Positions 11,990-24,645 of a stretch of DNA of 64,000 bases are shown here, piece after piece (the stretch's first letter is position 1; the number at the start of each line of letters is the position of its first letter). The notes under the pieces were generated by a model. That model worked only from the letters and a program-made list of their open reading frames with translations, made no database searches and was not told the origin of the DNA. The stretch spans positions 62,001 through 126,000 of the forward strand of contig JBBHKE010000423.1 of assembly GCA_037447655.1 (NCBI GenBank), written 5' to 3'. The position numbers and the translations under genes are program-made. Source of the stretch: Zygnema cylindricum (Eukaryota; Streptophyta; Zygnematophyceae; Zygnematales; Zygnemataceae).

Positions 11990-13596
11990 TAACAAAACTA
12001 TCTCATCAAGATGAACCTCAAACTTATGGAGAGACGATGACTTGTCCAGAAAGAAACCGGTGGAAGACAGCCATCAATGAGGAGATGGCCTCAATTATGG
12101 CATTCGATACTTCGGAGCTGGTGGATTTTCCACCTAACCGAAAACCAATCGGTTGTAAGTGGGTTTTCAAATTAAAACTGAACCCAGATAACACAATCGA
12201 GCGCTACAAGGCCAGATTAGTGGCAAAAGGATTTACACAAAAGGAGGGAATTGATTACGAGAAAACCTTTGCCCCGGTCAACAGATTTCCCTCCGTCCGC
12301 ATACTTCTCAGTCTAGCAGCAGCGAAAGACATGGAAGTGCACCAGATGGACATCAAGACAACCTTTTTGCATGGAGAATTGGAAGAGGAGATCTTCATGC
12401 GACAACCCGAAGGATTTGTGGAGGAAGGAGAGGAGAGTAAGGTATGCCGACTGATTAAATCCCTTTACGGTTGAAACAAGCGCCTCAACAGTGGAATAAG
12501 AAACTTGATGAGTTTTTTACCGGTCTGGGATATATCCAGATCAGCTCAGATCACCCAATCTCTTTTTTTGAGGATGAGGAAGGTATTATATTTATTGCAA
12601 TTTATGTTGATGATTTACTTATTTTAAGTAAATCAATGGAAAAAATTAATAAACTACGAACCGATCTTAAAGGGAGATTTGAAATGAAGGATATGGGAGA
12701 AGCAAAATATATCTTGGGAATTCAAGTAGAAAGAGACCGAGAAAGAAAGATTATAAGATTGACTCAAAAGAAAGCAATAGGGAACATGCAGGAAAAATTT
12801 CAGATGGATAAAGCTAATAGTTGTACAACTCCAATGTAGTCAAAGAAGGGAAATGAGGGGAGTGAGGAAAAATGAGTCATAGTCTTAGACGAGAAATTAT
12901 CTCTTGAAGAACAAAAGTTTATGCAGACTATTTCTTACAGGCAAGTAGTGGGAAGCCTAATCTATTTTATGGATTGTACCCGGCCGGATTTAGTTGCAGC
13001 TGTAGGAGTGATGAGTAGAAGTCTAAATGCACCCACTAAGAAGGATTGGGAGGCAGCTAAGATAGTCCTTAGATATTTGATAGGGAATAGGGATCTATGG
13101 CTGCATTTGGGTGGGGAGAATACTGACATCACTACTTGGAGTGATGCCAGTTATGGTGATGCTTCGATGAAGAGATGTACTTCTGGATATGTATTATATG
13201 TGGGTGATGGGGCTTGCTGTTGGAGTAGCAAATAACAAAAGGTTATTGCTCAATCCACCATGGAGGCTGAGTATATGGCCTCTTGCTCTGCTGTAAAAGA
13301 ATTGATGTGGGTCAAATCTTTGCTTGGTGAGCTTGGTCACCTTAAGAGTGGTGTGTAGATTTTTTTTTGTTATAATCAAGCTGTACTCGCTATTTCTGCA
13401 AATCTTAAACATCATTTTAAAGCTAAACGCATGGATATTAGACTCAGCTTTGTAAGAGAGAAAGTAGAAAACAAAATAATCAGTTTAGAGTACCGACCAG
13501 ATAGTGAGATGGTAGCAGATATGATGACCAAACCTGTGCCTTCCCCTAAACTAATTTTCTGCAGGGAGAAGTGTGGTCTGAAATTAAAGATTGACT
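11990..13596 (+). pseudogene. Copia element H: RT-RNase H half
   Basis: A plus-strand 3' half of a B-type copia element. RT begins near 12037 with KPIGCKWVFKLKLNPDN and QMDIKTTFLHGELEE, shifts frame near 12470, and continues with the catalytic YVDDLLILSK. A further break near 12837 precedes the RNase H part (TTWSDASYGDA; STMEAEYMAS). The nucleotide sequence is very close to element B, apparently above 90%. Stops and frameshifts show it is dead. Everything 5' of RT is missing. The polypurine tract and the start of the 3' LTR follow. Confidence 0.88.
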
Positions 13597-13640
13597 AGAA
13601 AATAAGGGGAGTGTAGAAATCAATGGTTATTTCATTATTT
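13594..13640 (+). other. Polypurine tract and truncated 3' LTR of H
   Basis: CTAGAAAATAAGGGGAG is followed by TGTAGAAATCAATGGT, matching the PPT and LTR start of element B. Similarity is lost after about 20 bases, so the LTR is truncated or replaced. Confidence 0.7.
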
Positions 13641-14263
13641 CAAGGGTCTGAAGATTTCGATGCCATTTCACGCCGACCAGAGAGAAGACGCAAAGGCAAA
13701 GCGCATCTCTTTCAACAATGAAACCGCACTGGCTCAAAGGTGGTAAATCTACTATGTCACAGAAAGTCATGCGACGTCACAAGCAGTTACAAAAAACAAC
13801 GTGCGCCATCACAGATTGTAGACGTTGACAATCGTCACAGTCATTGTCAGCGTATACAATGTTCACATTAAACATGTGAGAATAGGTTGGCTTGATTTTC
13901 CCCCGTCTTTTTCACTCGGATTCGAATCTGAGTGTGATATTTCGTGTCAAAGCACTCAAGCGCGAGCTTCAATGGCACCTTCACAAAATTGTCACCTTTG
14001 CGTGAAATGGCATTGAAACGTCTAAACCCCTACAAAAGAAAATTGAAACGGATGCAGCGGACAAAGAAAAGCAACAGTGTACTTCTCCACATCAAAAACT
14101 TTTGAAAACTTTTGCAACGTGCAATCTGATTTCCTATTGGTGGAGCGGTGTTACTTTATTTCTAAAGACATCTGCGATGTGTTTGAATATAAAGTTTTAA
14201 AATGACATGGTCGTCGGTCGAAAAACACAAGTCAACAATTTGTGGAACATTCTAAATTCAAAT
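13640..14263. other. Unassigned sequence between H and D1
   Basis: No gene is found. A 22-base near-palindrome around GGATTCGAATC lies at about 13914-13935. GTCACRACGT-type strings resemble those near 2880-3030. Confidence 0.4.
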
Positions 14264-17200
14264 TGTTATTCTACAACCACCGTTGCAAGAGGAGAGCCAG
14301 TAGTAGTAGTGGAAGTAGACATGAAAAGCAACAAAAACTATCAAGCACCTACTCAACAACCAACTTTCAGCTGACACAAAATAGGACTCGAAAGGCCAAT
14401 ATGCCTTTAACTTGCCACAGTGATATACAACACAATAAACTGACAATTCCCAAAATTGCAACCCAAATGATCCAGTAAACCATAAGATATGACGTCTAGA
14501 AGTTTTCCAAAAAATGCCCTTTAATTATCATAACCCCAAAACTGGATGATTCAAATTGTCTTAGTCCTAAACTATATACTCACAGTGAGTATCTACTGGT
14601 CACACTAAATCGGGTGAGTGTACTACAATACTATCCTGACTAAAAATATCCAACCTGTACGTTTCTGTACCGTAAGTACTTCCAAAAACTAATTAACAAA
14701 CACTAATTTGTATTACGCTAAACTACAAAACATTGTATTTCAGATATTTACAAATAGTGGACCGTACAATATATGTTTCCGGTGCTTAGTCACCGGTGGT
14801 CGCCAAAGTCTAGCCGATTGTGGTAATGCAGTACGAAGCACCTGTGTGCGTACACTATGCTTCGTCACTTGTGGTCCCACGTGAATCGCGTCCGTCGACA
14901 CGATTCAAAAACAATAATCATAATAGGTACTGTACCATTCATATCCGAAATATCCGGTCCACATTCCGTTTGTCTGATCCAGCAAATCCACTCGTCCACT
15001 GCGTGACGCGTGTAACCCGATGTCGGCGCCACTCAATAAAATATGCATAAGCCTTTCTTGTCGACATGCGTCTATGTAGAGGTACAATACACTCTATTGT
15101 ACTTTTGCTACTGTAACACTAATAAAGGTAAGTATTACATAAAACTGTTTAGAAAATATTCTAAGTCTTTTTGGATTCATCTCATACACCTATATGCTGA
15201 ATATAAAGATTTCAATTTACAGCACTATTCTAAATCTTTAGCCTCAATTACTCACTTAATCCAATAGCCTCTGTGCAAAACTGCAACTTAGGAGCAGGAA
15301 GGGCTTTTGTTAACATGTCAGCCACCATCTTCTCATCCGGTAAATAACACAATTTAATGACTTTTGCAAGTTTCTCTTCTTTTACAAAGTGAAGTCTAAC
15401 ATCCGTGTGTTTGCTCTTAAAGTGATGGCTGGGTTTAGAGGCAATTGCAATGGCTGCCTGGTTGTCACACCAAATAGCTTTGGGACCTATTTGTATATAC
15501 CCAAGTTCTTGTAAAATGGACTTGACTCATATGAGCTCGTTGAGGGCGGAAGTTGCTGCCATATATTTGACTACATTGTGGATTGAGCTGTAACCTTTTA
15601 TAATTTGATAATCTAGCAACAAGTTCCATCTCCAATCTTCAGAACAATGTCGGTTGTAGATTTCCGACTTGACATGTCTCCATAGCTAGCATCGCTCATC
15701 GTTTGTATTTTAACATCTCCTCCTCCAAGTACAAGCTTAAGGTTTCGAGTACCTGCAAGATATCTCAGCACCCTATTTGCTCTTTCCCAGTCTGCCTTTT
15801 TAGGATTCTACAGACTTCTACTCAAGACTCCCAGAGATGCTGCAATATCGGGTCTTGTACAATTCATAAAATATATAAGAATTCCAACTACCTGTCTATA
15901 TGGCTTTGAAGCCATAAACTCTTCCTCCCCTGTCTCTAGACTCTCACAAACCATTATGCATGAGTCTGAATCAATTCCTTCCAATTTCTGCTTGAATTCC
16001 AATTTCTGGGAGTTACATATCTTTTCACATCTTTCCAGCATGTTACCTATTGCTTCTTTTCTGAGTTAACATAATCAACCTTTTTGTTTATGTCTCATTC
16101 TACCTGTATACCTAAGATATAGTTGGCCTCTCCGATGTCCTTCATCTCAAACCTAGACCTTAAAGCTGCTTTAATGCGGTTTATTTCATCCATTGACTTA
16201 CTTATTAATAATAGATCATCCACATTTATAGCAATGTAAATTATCCCATCCTGTGCTTGTAGAACATATACAGAATGATCTAAGCTAATTCTCTTAAAAC
16301 CTAGCCTTGTCAAAAACTCATCTACCTTCAAATTCCATTGTCTGGGGGCTTGTTTTAGCCCATACAAAGATTTCATCAGTTTACACACCAATTCCTCTTT
16401 TCTTTTTTCTACATACATATCAAGTTGTTTTATATAGATGGTTTCTTCTAACTATCCATGCAAGAAAGCAGTTGTAAGATCCATTTGTTGTATTTTCATA
16501 TTCTCTATAGCCGTTAGACTTAGCAAAATTATGACAGTAGGAATTTCAACAACTGGAGAGAAGGATTTTTCAAAATCAATACTTTCTTTTTGATTATACC
16601 CTTGGCCACTAGTATGGCCTTATACCTTTCAATGGTGTTGTCCGGGTTCAACTTCACCTTGAATACCCATTTGCTGCCGATGGCTTTTCTACCTGGAGGA
16701 AGATCCACCAACTCCCACATCAATGCCTCAATAATAGATTTCCTTTCATCGTTCGCCGCCTCAATCCAGTGATTTCTCCCAGTTGATGAAAAGGCGTCTT
16801 GAATTGTTAGAGGCTCCTCTGTAGCTGCAGAAAAAGCAAAGTGAGAGCTTGCTTGCAGACCGCTGCTACATCTCTTTGGCCCCGGAAATTTTGAGGTTGA
16901 AATCGTCGGCAACCTCTGGTTTTTTTGCTTTGTTTGAACCGTAACTTGAGCAGGTATTGACTGTGTAGCAGTTCCTTCCGCCTGAGTTATAACTTGTTGT
17001 GAAGCATCTTGTGGAGGCACCAGAGGAATTGAAAGAATGGTGTCCAATTTGCCGATGGAAAGTAGACTCGCTGTGTATGGTGAAAAATGACATATTTTTG
17101 TTTTTCATTTGTTTGTTGACATGGCACTTTAAATAAGTCAACAAAATCTTGTTCATCTTTAATCTGGATATTTTTAGAGATAATCACTTTCTATTTTCCA

Positions 17201-20100
17201 AGTACAAAAACTCTATACCCTTTTGCATTTTCATCATACCCCACGAAAATCCCAGGTAAGCCCTTAGCCTCCATTTTCCATCTATCATGTGAAGTGTCTA
17301 GAATAAAACACTTGCTACCAAAGATCTTAAAGTGACTAACATCAGATTTTTCTCTTGTTCAAAGTTCATAAGGTGTAGTGCTAACAGATTTAGAAGCAAT
17401 TCTGTTCCTAATATAAACAACACAGTTAAGTGCTTCAACCCAGAATTTCAAATCTAGCACTCTATTTGTAAGCATGGACCGAACACTCTCTGTCACTGTC
17501 CTATTTAGTCTTTCAAAAACACAATTATGTTCCAGTGTATATGGAACTGTAAGATTGTTCCGGTGTATATGGAACTGTAAGATTGTGACAGATACCTTCC
17601 TGAGAGAGAAATTCTTCGAATTCCTTTGATGTGTATTCTCCCCTATTGTCCGATCTCAGCGCCAAGATTCGAACTCAATGAAGCTTTTTCGCCCACACTT
17701 TGTAATGCTTGAAGTGAGTAAACACTTCACTTTTATATTGCATGAAGTAATCTTTGGTGTACATCGAGTAGTCATCTGTGAGTGTAACCATATAGTGGAC
17801 GCCTCCAGCTGAAGGAACTTGTGAAGGACCGAGAACATCAGAATGTATTAGCTGCAAAACTTTCTCCGATCTGTGGTCTGTTTCCTCTGGAAATGGCAAT
17901 CTATAGATCTTGCCAAGTGAACAACCATCACCTGATTTTATAGGATGAGAACTTAGAGAAACTCCATCAACTTTTCCCGAATTCAGAATTTTCTTAAGAC
18001 TATCATAATTCATATGTCATAATCTTTTATGACACAAATCATTATGAGATTGGATATTGGAGTAGAGAACATCATTTTCATTATATTCAGTCATGTCCAT
18101 CCGGTACATTTTGCTAGCATCTCTAGTTTCGTTACTGCTTCTTTCCCTTTCATGCTAACAACCTGTCTACCTCCTTTCAAAACGACTTCAAAGCCTTTGC
18201 TCTCCACTAAGGATGTAGAAAAAAGATTCTTCTTAAAGTCTGGAACATACAAAAAAATTTGAAAGGTTCTCTCGACCGACTTTCCCCCCACATCTACCAT
18301 CAAAGATACATCACCTTGAGCTGAGGTTTGAACACTCTTGTCACAAACATAGTAGATACTATTTGGAGACGTTTGCAGCAGATTCCTAAATGCCGCCTTG
18401 TTCCAGCACATGTGGGCTGACGCCTGTGTCCATGATCCATCCTGCATCTTTTGGACCATCCATGGTTGTTGCCATATCAAATAATTCCGCCTCCTCTGGC
18501 TCATTGAAGCTCAAAGACTCTTCTGCATCAGTTGCGAAAGCTGAAAAAAAAGCATTTCCACGGGTGGGATTTCTAGATAAATCTTTGTGATATTGGCTTT
18601 GCTGCCAACCTAGCCTGTATAAACCTGCCTCATTTGCCTTTTTCAGCTTAGTAAAATACTTGTATCCATGAGTGTTCTCAAAAGAATGAAAACAAGTAGT
18701 AGAAGGTGGCCTATTCTACCTCTGATTTTATTGATTAAACATATTATGAATTTGGTTAAACTAACTCCTGCTCTGAGTAACATGAATTTTTTTGTCAAAG
18801 TCTGTGGAAAAAGCTTCAACCTTTCCTTCTCCCTCAAGGAGTTTAGTATTAGATTCTTCCTCTAATATAAGATTGTATGCTAACTGAAATGACTAACTAG
18901 ACTTATCATGACTCTTTGGCTGAACATACACGCCATTCATGTTATTAGGGAGACTTTTAATAAGCAGAGCTGCCTGTTGAAACTCAGGAAATGACCCCCT
19001 CAGCAGAAGAGTGTGCATCAAAATGTGCACGAAAATTGTCACAATACTCGACCATAGTTCCCCCCGAGTATTTGTTTCCCTAAATTTTTCCAACCACCAA
19101 GAGCTCCTTCGAATATTTGCTTTCTCAAAAGCGGATTTCAGTGATGTCCTAATCTCCCTCGCCTTATTCATTTTCAGTCGAGAAATGACCAGATTTTCTG
19201 AAATACAAAGGATTATATTGTTCCTTGCCATTCAATTATTTTCCGCTCAAGTTGGATCTGTTTCATTAAGGGAGCCATCTAAGACCCCCAATAAGTCAGC
19301 AGTTCCAAACGACGATTCAACGATTGCCGCCCAGTACGCATACTTTTGGCCATTTAAGATAAGAATTTTTGACGAAAGGCCAATAAGCTGTTGTTCTACA
19401 ACCACCGTTGTAGGGGGAGAACCAACAGTATTAGTGGAAGTAGACATTTAAAGCAAAAGAAGCTATCAAAACACCTACTCAACAGCCAACCTTGATCCAA
19501 CACAAAATATGACTTAAAATGCCAATATGCCTCAAATTAACCACACTGATACACAACTGATTAAACAGACAATTCCCAAAATTGCAGCCAAATGACTAAG
19601 TAAACGATAAGATATGATGCTTGGAAGTTTCCCAAAAATTGTCCTTAGAAAATCATATTCCCAAAACTGGATGATTCAAATTTGACTAAGTCCTAAACTA
19701 TATACTCACATTGAGTATCTACTGGTCTACACTAATTCGGGTTACTGTACTAAAGTACTATTATGACTTACGACAAAGTATCCAGCCAGTACTTTACTGT
19801 AATGTAATTACCTTCACTACCCTAATTAGTACCTGCAGCAAAATAAACGCTGTAACACTTTTAATTGATTCACTGAAGGTTAACTTGTTTTTTTCAAAAT
19901 ATTTACAGATATTGTCCGTACAATTAATGTTGCCGAGGCTTAGTCAGCATCTGCCGCAAAAGTCCAGATTAATGTTGATTTGATGGTACGAACGTCTTGA
20001 GTGCGTACGGCGCACTCAGTCATTGTGGTCAATCTTTGGTGTATCGTCGAAGGGTCCGTATCAACGATATTCTTTTGATTCCGTAAAACTCCTAGATGCA
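14264..20100 (-). mobile_element. Copia element D1, old, full span
   Basis: A minus-strand copia element with two LTRs about 20-25% diverged by eye. The left LTR starts at 14264 and the right at 19389; both start TGTT(A/G)TTCTACAACCACCG on the plus strand. The outer LTR ends are uncertain, so the right boundary is approximate. The interior carries gag, protease, integrase, RT and RNase H in order. The primer site next to the right LTR (complement of 19373-19388, GCTTATTGG) is a decayed version of the GGTTATGGG site in C. High LTR divergence and many stops mark an ancient insertion. Confidence 0.8.
15277..19447 (-). pseudogene. Degenerate gag-pol of D1
   Basis: Read on the minus strand: Gag from 19447, where MSTSTNTVG is encoded in the LTR; a damaged zinc knuckle near 18660-18710; protease near 18450 (WIMDTG, cut by a frameshift); pre-integrase and integrase N-part at 18013-17675; linker and RT N-terminus at 17047-16529; RT at 16418-16095; RT end at 16041-15808; RNase H remnants to about 15277. 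At least six frameshifts or stops separate these. A 30-bp tandem duplication at about 17532-17592 (GTGTATATGGAACTGTAAGA twice) lies in the integrase region. No activity is expected. Confidence 0.85.
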
Positions 20101-20670
20101 GCAGTCTCCACCGTCAAATTCATAAACCGCCGTATGACTTTTGAACGCACTGTCGGCTCCTGCCTCACTCCTTGCTGCTGCTCGGCTGCGGCAGAATTTG
20201 GGAAATATATTCAAGGCTCTTTAGCCCTTCCTGGGTTCGTGCTGGGGTTTCAGGAGTTCGTGTGTGTGGGATGGGGTGGAGGGGTGGGTGAAGGGACGGG
20301 CGATGGTCGGAGTAATAGGGTAACGACAACATTTTATTTTCTTACTGTTTTATTTCATTATTTTTTTAAGGGGAGGAATAATTGGTTGTTTTTATATAAA
20401 ATTGAAGCGCTTTAAAAAAATTGAATCATTTTAACATCGACCGTTGCTGAACGCTGGTTGCGTCCTCCCGCGAGACGTCATTTGCCGCCAGCTAAGACAA
20501 GTATACCTGGCCTGGTGACGTCTTCTCGGGCCAATTCGAAATGTGTCGAACCGGCATCCGCGGGAGTCTCCGCGAGGTTATCCTGCAGTCGGCGTTACTC
20601 TCCTCGACCCTCCGCGAGTGTCCTTGTTTCGGTCTGTATCGGTCCGTTGCCGCCGTTTGCTATCCGCGCG
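20100..20670. other. GC-richer unassigned stretch
   Basis: The part at 20430-20670 is richer in G, C and CpG than its surroundings and is open in two plus-strand frames, encoding Arg/Pro/Ser-rich sequence I do not recognise. It may be diverged left-arm sequence of the adjacent foldback element, because a GGTTGCGTC string also appears in the family. Confidence 0.35.
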
Positions 20671-20676
20671 AAGCAG

Positions 20677-21635
20677 TATACTGTTGAGTCTAAATTTGAT
20701 GGTCAATCGGTTGGATCGCTTTGACTTTCAAAATATTGTTTCTGCCGCTTAAACTATTCCCGCGCTTGCCAATGTCGACCGTTATAATAAAATTAGCAAT
20801 TCACACGGTAGACGAACGTTTACGGTAACAAAACTGCGGGAACCATATGTAAATAAAAGTGTTGCAGATTTTCACTTTTTGTCGTTACGTGAGCTCCACG
20901 GTCAAAGCACGTGGGATATTAACTTAGCTGCAAAATTGAAATTTAGCCTTATAAGCATTACATTGAACTTAGACGCAAATTGAAATGAAACCTCTTTAAA
21001 CCGAAATACTGTAAGTCTTGTACGAAAATATTAAAACGCACGAAACGAAATTTCGCTGTCAATGTAAAAATGTTGATTTGTATATAGTGTGGCTCGATTT
21101 CGTCGCGCGTGACGACGCACACTTTTTTCATTTAATTTCAATTGATATTTTTACTCCGATTTGTTATATACTTATATTATAGTTTACAAAGTTTATTTTG
21201 TACAAAGAGGTTTCGTTTCATTTTGCGTCTAAGTTCAATATAATGCTTAGATGACTAAATTTCGATTTTGCAGCTAAGTTAATATCCAACGTACTCTCAT
21301 AGTGGAGCTCACGTAACGACAAAAAATGACTGTTTGCAACACCTTTATTTACATCTGGTTGCCGCAGTTTTGTAACCATAAACGTTCGCCGACCGTGTGA
21401 ATTGCTAATTTTATTATGACGGTCGAAGTTCGCAAGCGAGACAAAAGTTTAAGCGGTTGAAACAATATTTTGAAAGTCAAACCTGTCCAACCGATTGACC
21501 GTCAAATTTAGACTCAACAGTATTTTACTTGTACCAATGAATACTTCAAAAGTACATTTATTGACAAAATGACGTAAGTGACTCTGCGCAACCAAAACAA
21601 TCACTGCCATGTTCAATTCCCTACTTTATTTACAG
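20677..21635. repeat. Large inverted repeat (foldback/MITE-like element)
   Basis: The left arm 20677-20998 pairs with the right arm 21203-21523, about 80% identical by eye, around a loop of about 200 bp. Both arms carry ACTGTTGAGTCTAAATTTGA and TGAACTTAGACGCAAA in complementary orientation. The right side continues to an outer end at about 21635 whose complement GTAGGGAATTG matches the family start at 5626 and 7460. It has no coding content. An RNA crossing it would form a long hairpin and could feed small-RNA production, which is inference. Confidence 0.75.
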
Positions 21636-21809
21636 TAACTGTTATTAGAGAAAAACAAAGCTATTAATGATATGTTTGGTCCAATGTCCTAACCCTAACA
21701 AAAAATTAACGCTAATTAACACAAATTTAGTATAATTTATCTTCAAATTCCTAGTGTATCCGCTTCAGTTCTGTGTTCACATATCAGCGTTTGAACATGT
21801 AAGCATAGG

Positions 21810-22585
21810 TTCTATTTTACTCCGTTTTTACGACTATGCTGTTTCCTAACACATTTATGTACTTCTATGCGAATTCAGCAGACATTTACGTACGGTTTGA
21901 CACATTTTGTTCACAACAACACCTATTTGAATTTCTTTTCAACTATACCGCTAATCGTTATTAGCGTTTATAAATTATTAGTGTTGATAATTAATTAGTG
22001 TTATTAACGCTAATTTGAGTATTTCAAGTTTTCGAAAAAAAAAGTTTACTCTAATTGATCCATAAAGCTGATTTGGGTACAACACAGTAAAATAGGTAAA
22101 AGTACAAAATATGACAAATCGTACACCGTCTCGTCCTTTTACTTTAATTTATTCATAACTCTAATTTGGGTTTTTTCACGTATAATTAATACGCGATCAA
22201 TAACTTTATATTAAAATAGGTACGACTTCATTCTGCATTATATTTTGAGCGCAGTTTTACGTGCGATCGCGATTCTTTTAGTCCATATTTTTACTTTTTT
22301 ACTTAACAAAGTGCCATTTTGTACGAGATGACACTTCCGTACAACACACTATTCAAGAAGATCATAAATTTGAATTATTAACGCTAACTCACCAAAAAAC
22401 CTTAATCAAAGTGAAAAAAAATTGAGTGTTATTAATTATATTTCTAGTAAAACATTACAAAAAATGGGGCGCTGATATAGCGTACATAATGTTAATAACA
22501 ATTGGCGATGTAGTGTTGATGAGACTAATTAAATCGTCAAACAAAATTTAGAACTAGCATTGTTAATCCAATTTTAGGTTCAATG
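21810..22585 (+). mobile_element. TIR element M1 with flanks (copy 1)
   Basis: The core at about 21943-22513 is bounded by inverted ends CTATACCGCTAATCGTTATTAGCG and the complement of TTGGCGATGTAG. Flanks 21810-21942 and 22514-22585 match those of copy 2 in the same orientation, while the core is reversed between copies. There is no transposase. Both termini belong to the TACACCG family also seen at 24646 and 51452. Confidence 0.65.
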
Positions 22586-22800
22586 ATTAATAGTCTTAAT
22601 AACACAAATAGGGATTCACGCTGTAGATTACGGTGTACCCAACTTTTCCGATGATACAAACTCACCCCGATATGTGGATATAGTCCACAACAGATTTGCC
22701 GCGTCATCATGGTCCGGCGCAATCTCGTCTGGTTTCCTGTCGCCGTCGGCCGAGATAAATATGTCGGCGTTCGTGTCGTTTTGAGTCAAGGGGTTCTATT

Positions 22801-23258
22801 CATAGTTCAAAAGTAGGTGAAAGTAGGCCCATACAATATGCCTATTGTATGCAAAACATACAATATGACCTTAAGACCCATATTGTATTGGTCGCAAAAT
22901 GAAAAAAAAATTAACAAGGTTGAGTTGCATATCGATCGATAGAGAATTAAACGTCATGCCTAAATTTTGAAAAACATTCAGACAAAAAATCATTTTTTTG
23001 TGAGGTATGAGGTATTTTTTATCTAAACCATCAGATTTTTGGACGATCGGACGGTCGCTGATCAAAATAGCGATCTAAAAAGATCACATGAAAAGCCCAT
23101 AACACAACTTACAATATGACTATCGTCAGATTTAGACGATCGGACGGTCCCTGATCAAAGTAGCGATTTAAAAAGATCACATGAAAAGCCCATAATACAA
23201 CTTACGATATAGGCGCCTACAAAAGGCCTACAATTGAAACGCCTACTTTTGAACTATG
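22801..23258. mobile_element. hAT-like non-autonomous element (copy 2)
   Basis: TIRs of CATAGTTCAAAAGTAGG are at both ends (17 bp). The flanks are GTTCTATT (22793-22800) and GTTTTATT (23259-23266), an 8-bp duplication with one change. The 458-bp interior has an internal direct repeat of about 90 bp (GATCGGACGGTC followed by AAAAAGATCACATGAAAAGC, twice, at about 23043 and 23140). It is the same family as 4197-4743, inverted, and it interrupts the left flank of the M2 copy. Confidence 0.8.
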
Positions 23259-23261
23259 GTT

Positions 23262-24035
23262 TTATTTTACTCAGTTTTTAAGACTACGTCGTTTTCTGAC
23301 ACATTTCTGTATTTCTGTACGAATTCAATAGACATCTACATACGGCTTGCCACATAATTTTCACAAAAACACCTACTTTAATTTCAATTCAACTACACCG
23401 CCAATCGTTATTAGCGTTATGGACGCTATATCGGCACCCCCAAATTTTGACCCGAAAGCCTGAAATATAATTAATGACACTAATTTTGTTTTTAGCGCTA
23501 ATTAAGGTTCTGGTGAATTAGAGTTAGTACGGGGTCCAAACGTACCAGTCCATACAAAATGGTACTTTGTTGAGTAAAAAAGTACGAAACATGGATTAAA
23601 ATAATCGCGATCACACGTAAAACTGCCCTCAAAATGAAAGGCAAAATGAGATCGTACCTAGTTTAGTGTAAAGATATTGATCGGGTATTAATTATACGGA
23701 AGAAAACCCAAATTAGGGTTATGAATAAATAATAGTAAAAAGACGCGAGGGTGTACGATTTGTCACATTTTGTACTTTATCCTATTTTACTACGATGATC
23801 TTGATGGCAGATCTGTTGTACAAAAACCAAAGTTATGGATCAATTAGAGTAAAACTTTTTTTTCAAAATCTTGGAAAACTTAAATTAGCGTTGATAATGT
23901 TAATTAATTTTTAACACTAATAATTTATAAACGCTAACAATGATTGGAGGTGTAGTGTAGATGAGACTAAATAAATCATACCTATATTATTGTAAAACAA
24001 AATTTAAAATCAGCATTTTCAATCCTATTTTTGGT
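23262..24035 (+). mobile_element. TIR element M2 with flanks (copy 2, core inverted)
   Basis: The core at about 23393-23955 is bounded by CTACACCGCCAATCGTTATT and the complement of AATGATTGGAGGTGTAG. The core matches the reverse complement of the M1 core at about 80%, while both flanks match the M1 flanks directly. It is non-coding. Confidence 0.65.
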
Positions 24036-24375
24036 TAGGATGTCTTTCGAGCACTAAATCGTTGGTGACCGCCATTTTCGGCGACAAAATGTAATTCTCG
24101 TTGAACGGGTAGCCAGGAAACCCGCACATCCGTCAATTGGAATGTCCAACGGAAACATTTCGAATGACTCGTTTGACTTTAAGAAACTATAAAGTACTCT
24201 AAATTGAAAGTATGTTTCATCAGTTGCAGTGTTTTAGGTGACTTTGTCCTCCTCACGCCATCTCTTCCCCTCCTCCTCCCTCAAATCCCGTCGCCCCCTT
24301 ATTCGTTGTCGTTCCCTATGAGATGAAATTAATTTCATGCGTCTTAGTTTCTTTAGTGGGGCGTTGACATTTACT

Positions 24376-24459
24376 ATGACAACCATTTTCTACGAGGAAC
24401 CCTTTAGGAACATTTTTGGCAGGTTGAGGATTGCTCTCGGAGTAAATTCGATAGATCAG
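24376..24459 (+). CDS. Candidate first coding exon, unknown product
   Basis: A pyrimidine-rich leader (24245-24300, CCTCCTCCTCCCTC) precedes an ATG at 24376. The frame reads MTTIFYEEPFRNIFGRLRIA and on to SIDQ before CAG/GTGCGA, a possible splice donor. The frame would then hit a stop 18 bases later. The next candidate exon at 25249-25315 continues in the same phase. I do not recognise the protein. This is one of very few places outside transposons with plausible gene structure, but no downstream exon was found, so a gene fragment or chance frame is possible. Confidence 0.28.
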
Positions 24460-24645
24460 GTGCGACCTTTGCTTTCCTGCTAAGTGCATTGCTTTATTTC
24501 ATTATCTTTCATTCTAATTGTCTTTTGTGCCTAAATCCAATAAACCTGGCTCACAGCTTGCCACCTGTCTTTGGTATTTGATACATAAGGTTTTTTTATT
24601 TTTTACGTTTTAATGTTTATCAAAAAATCCGCAGAGGTGAGAAGT

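Noticed and set aside
13905-13940. tRNA gene suggested by GGATTCGAATC on either strand
   Set aside because: The motif is part of a 22-base near-palindrome; no acceptor, D-arm or anticodon arm at proper distances on either strand.
20458-20752. Arg/Pro/Ser-rich frames in the GC-rich stretch
   Set aside because: Two frames are open together, as expected from GC-rich composition, with no recognisable domain.
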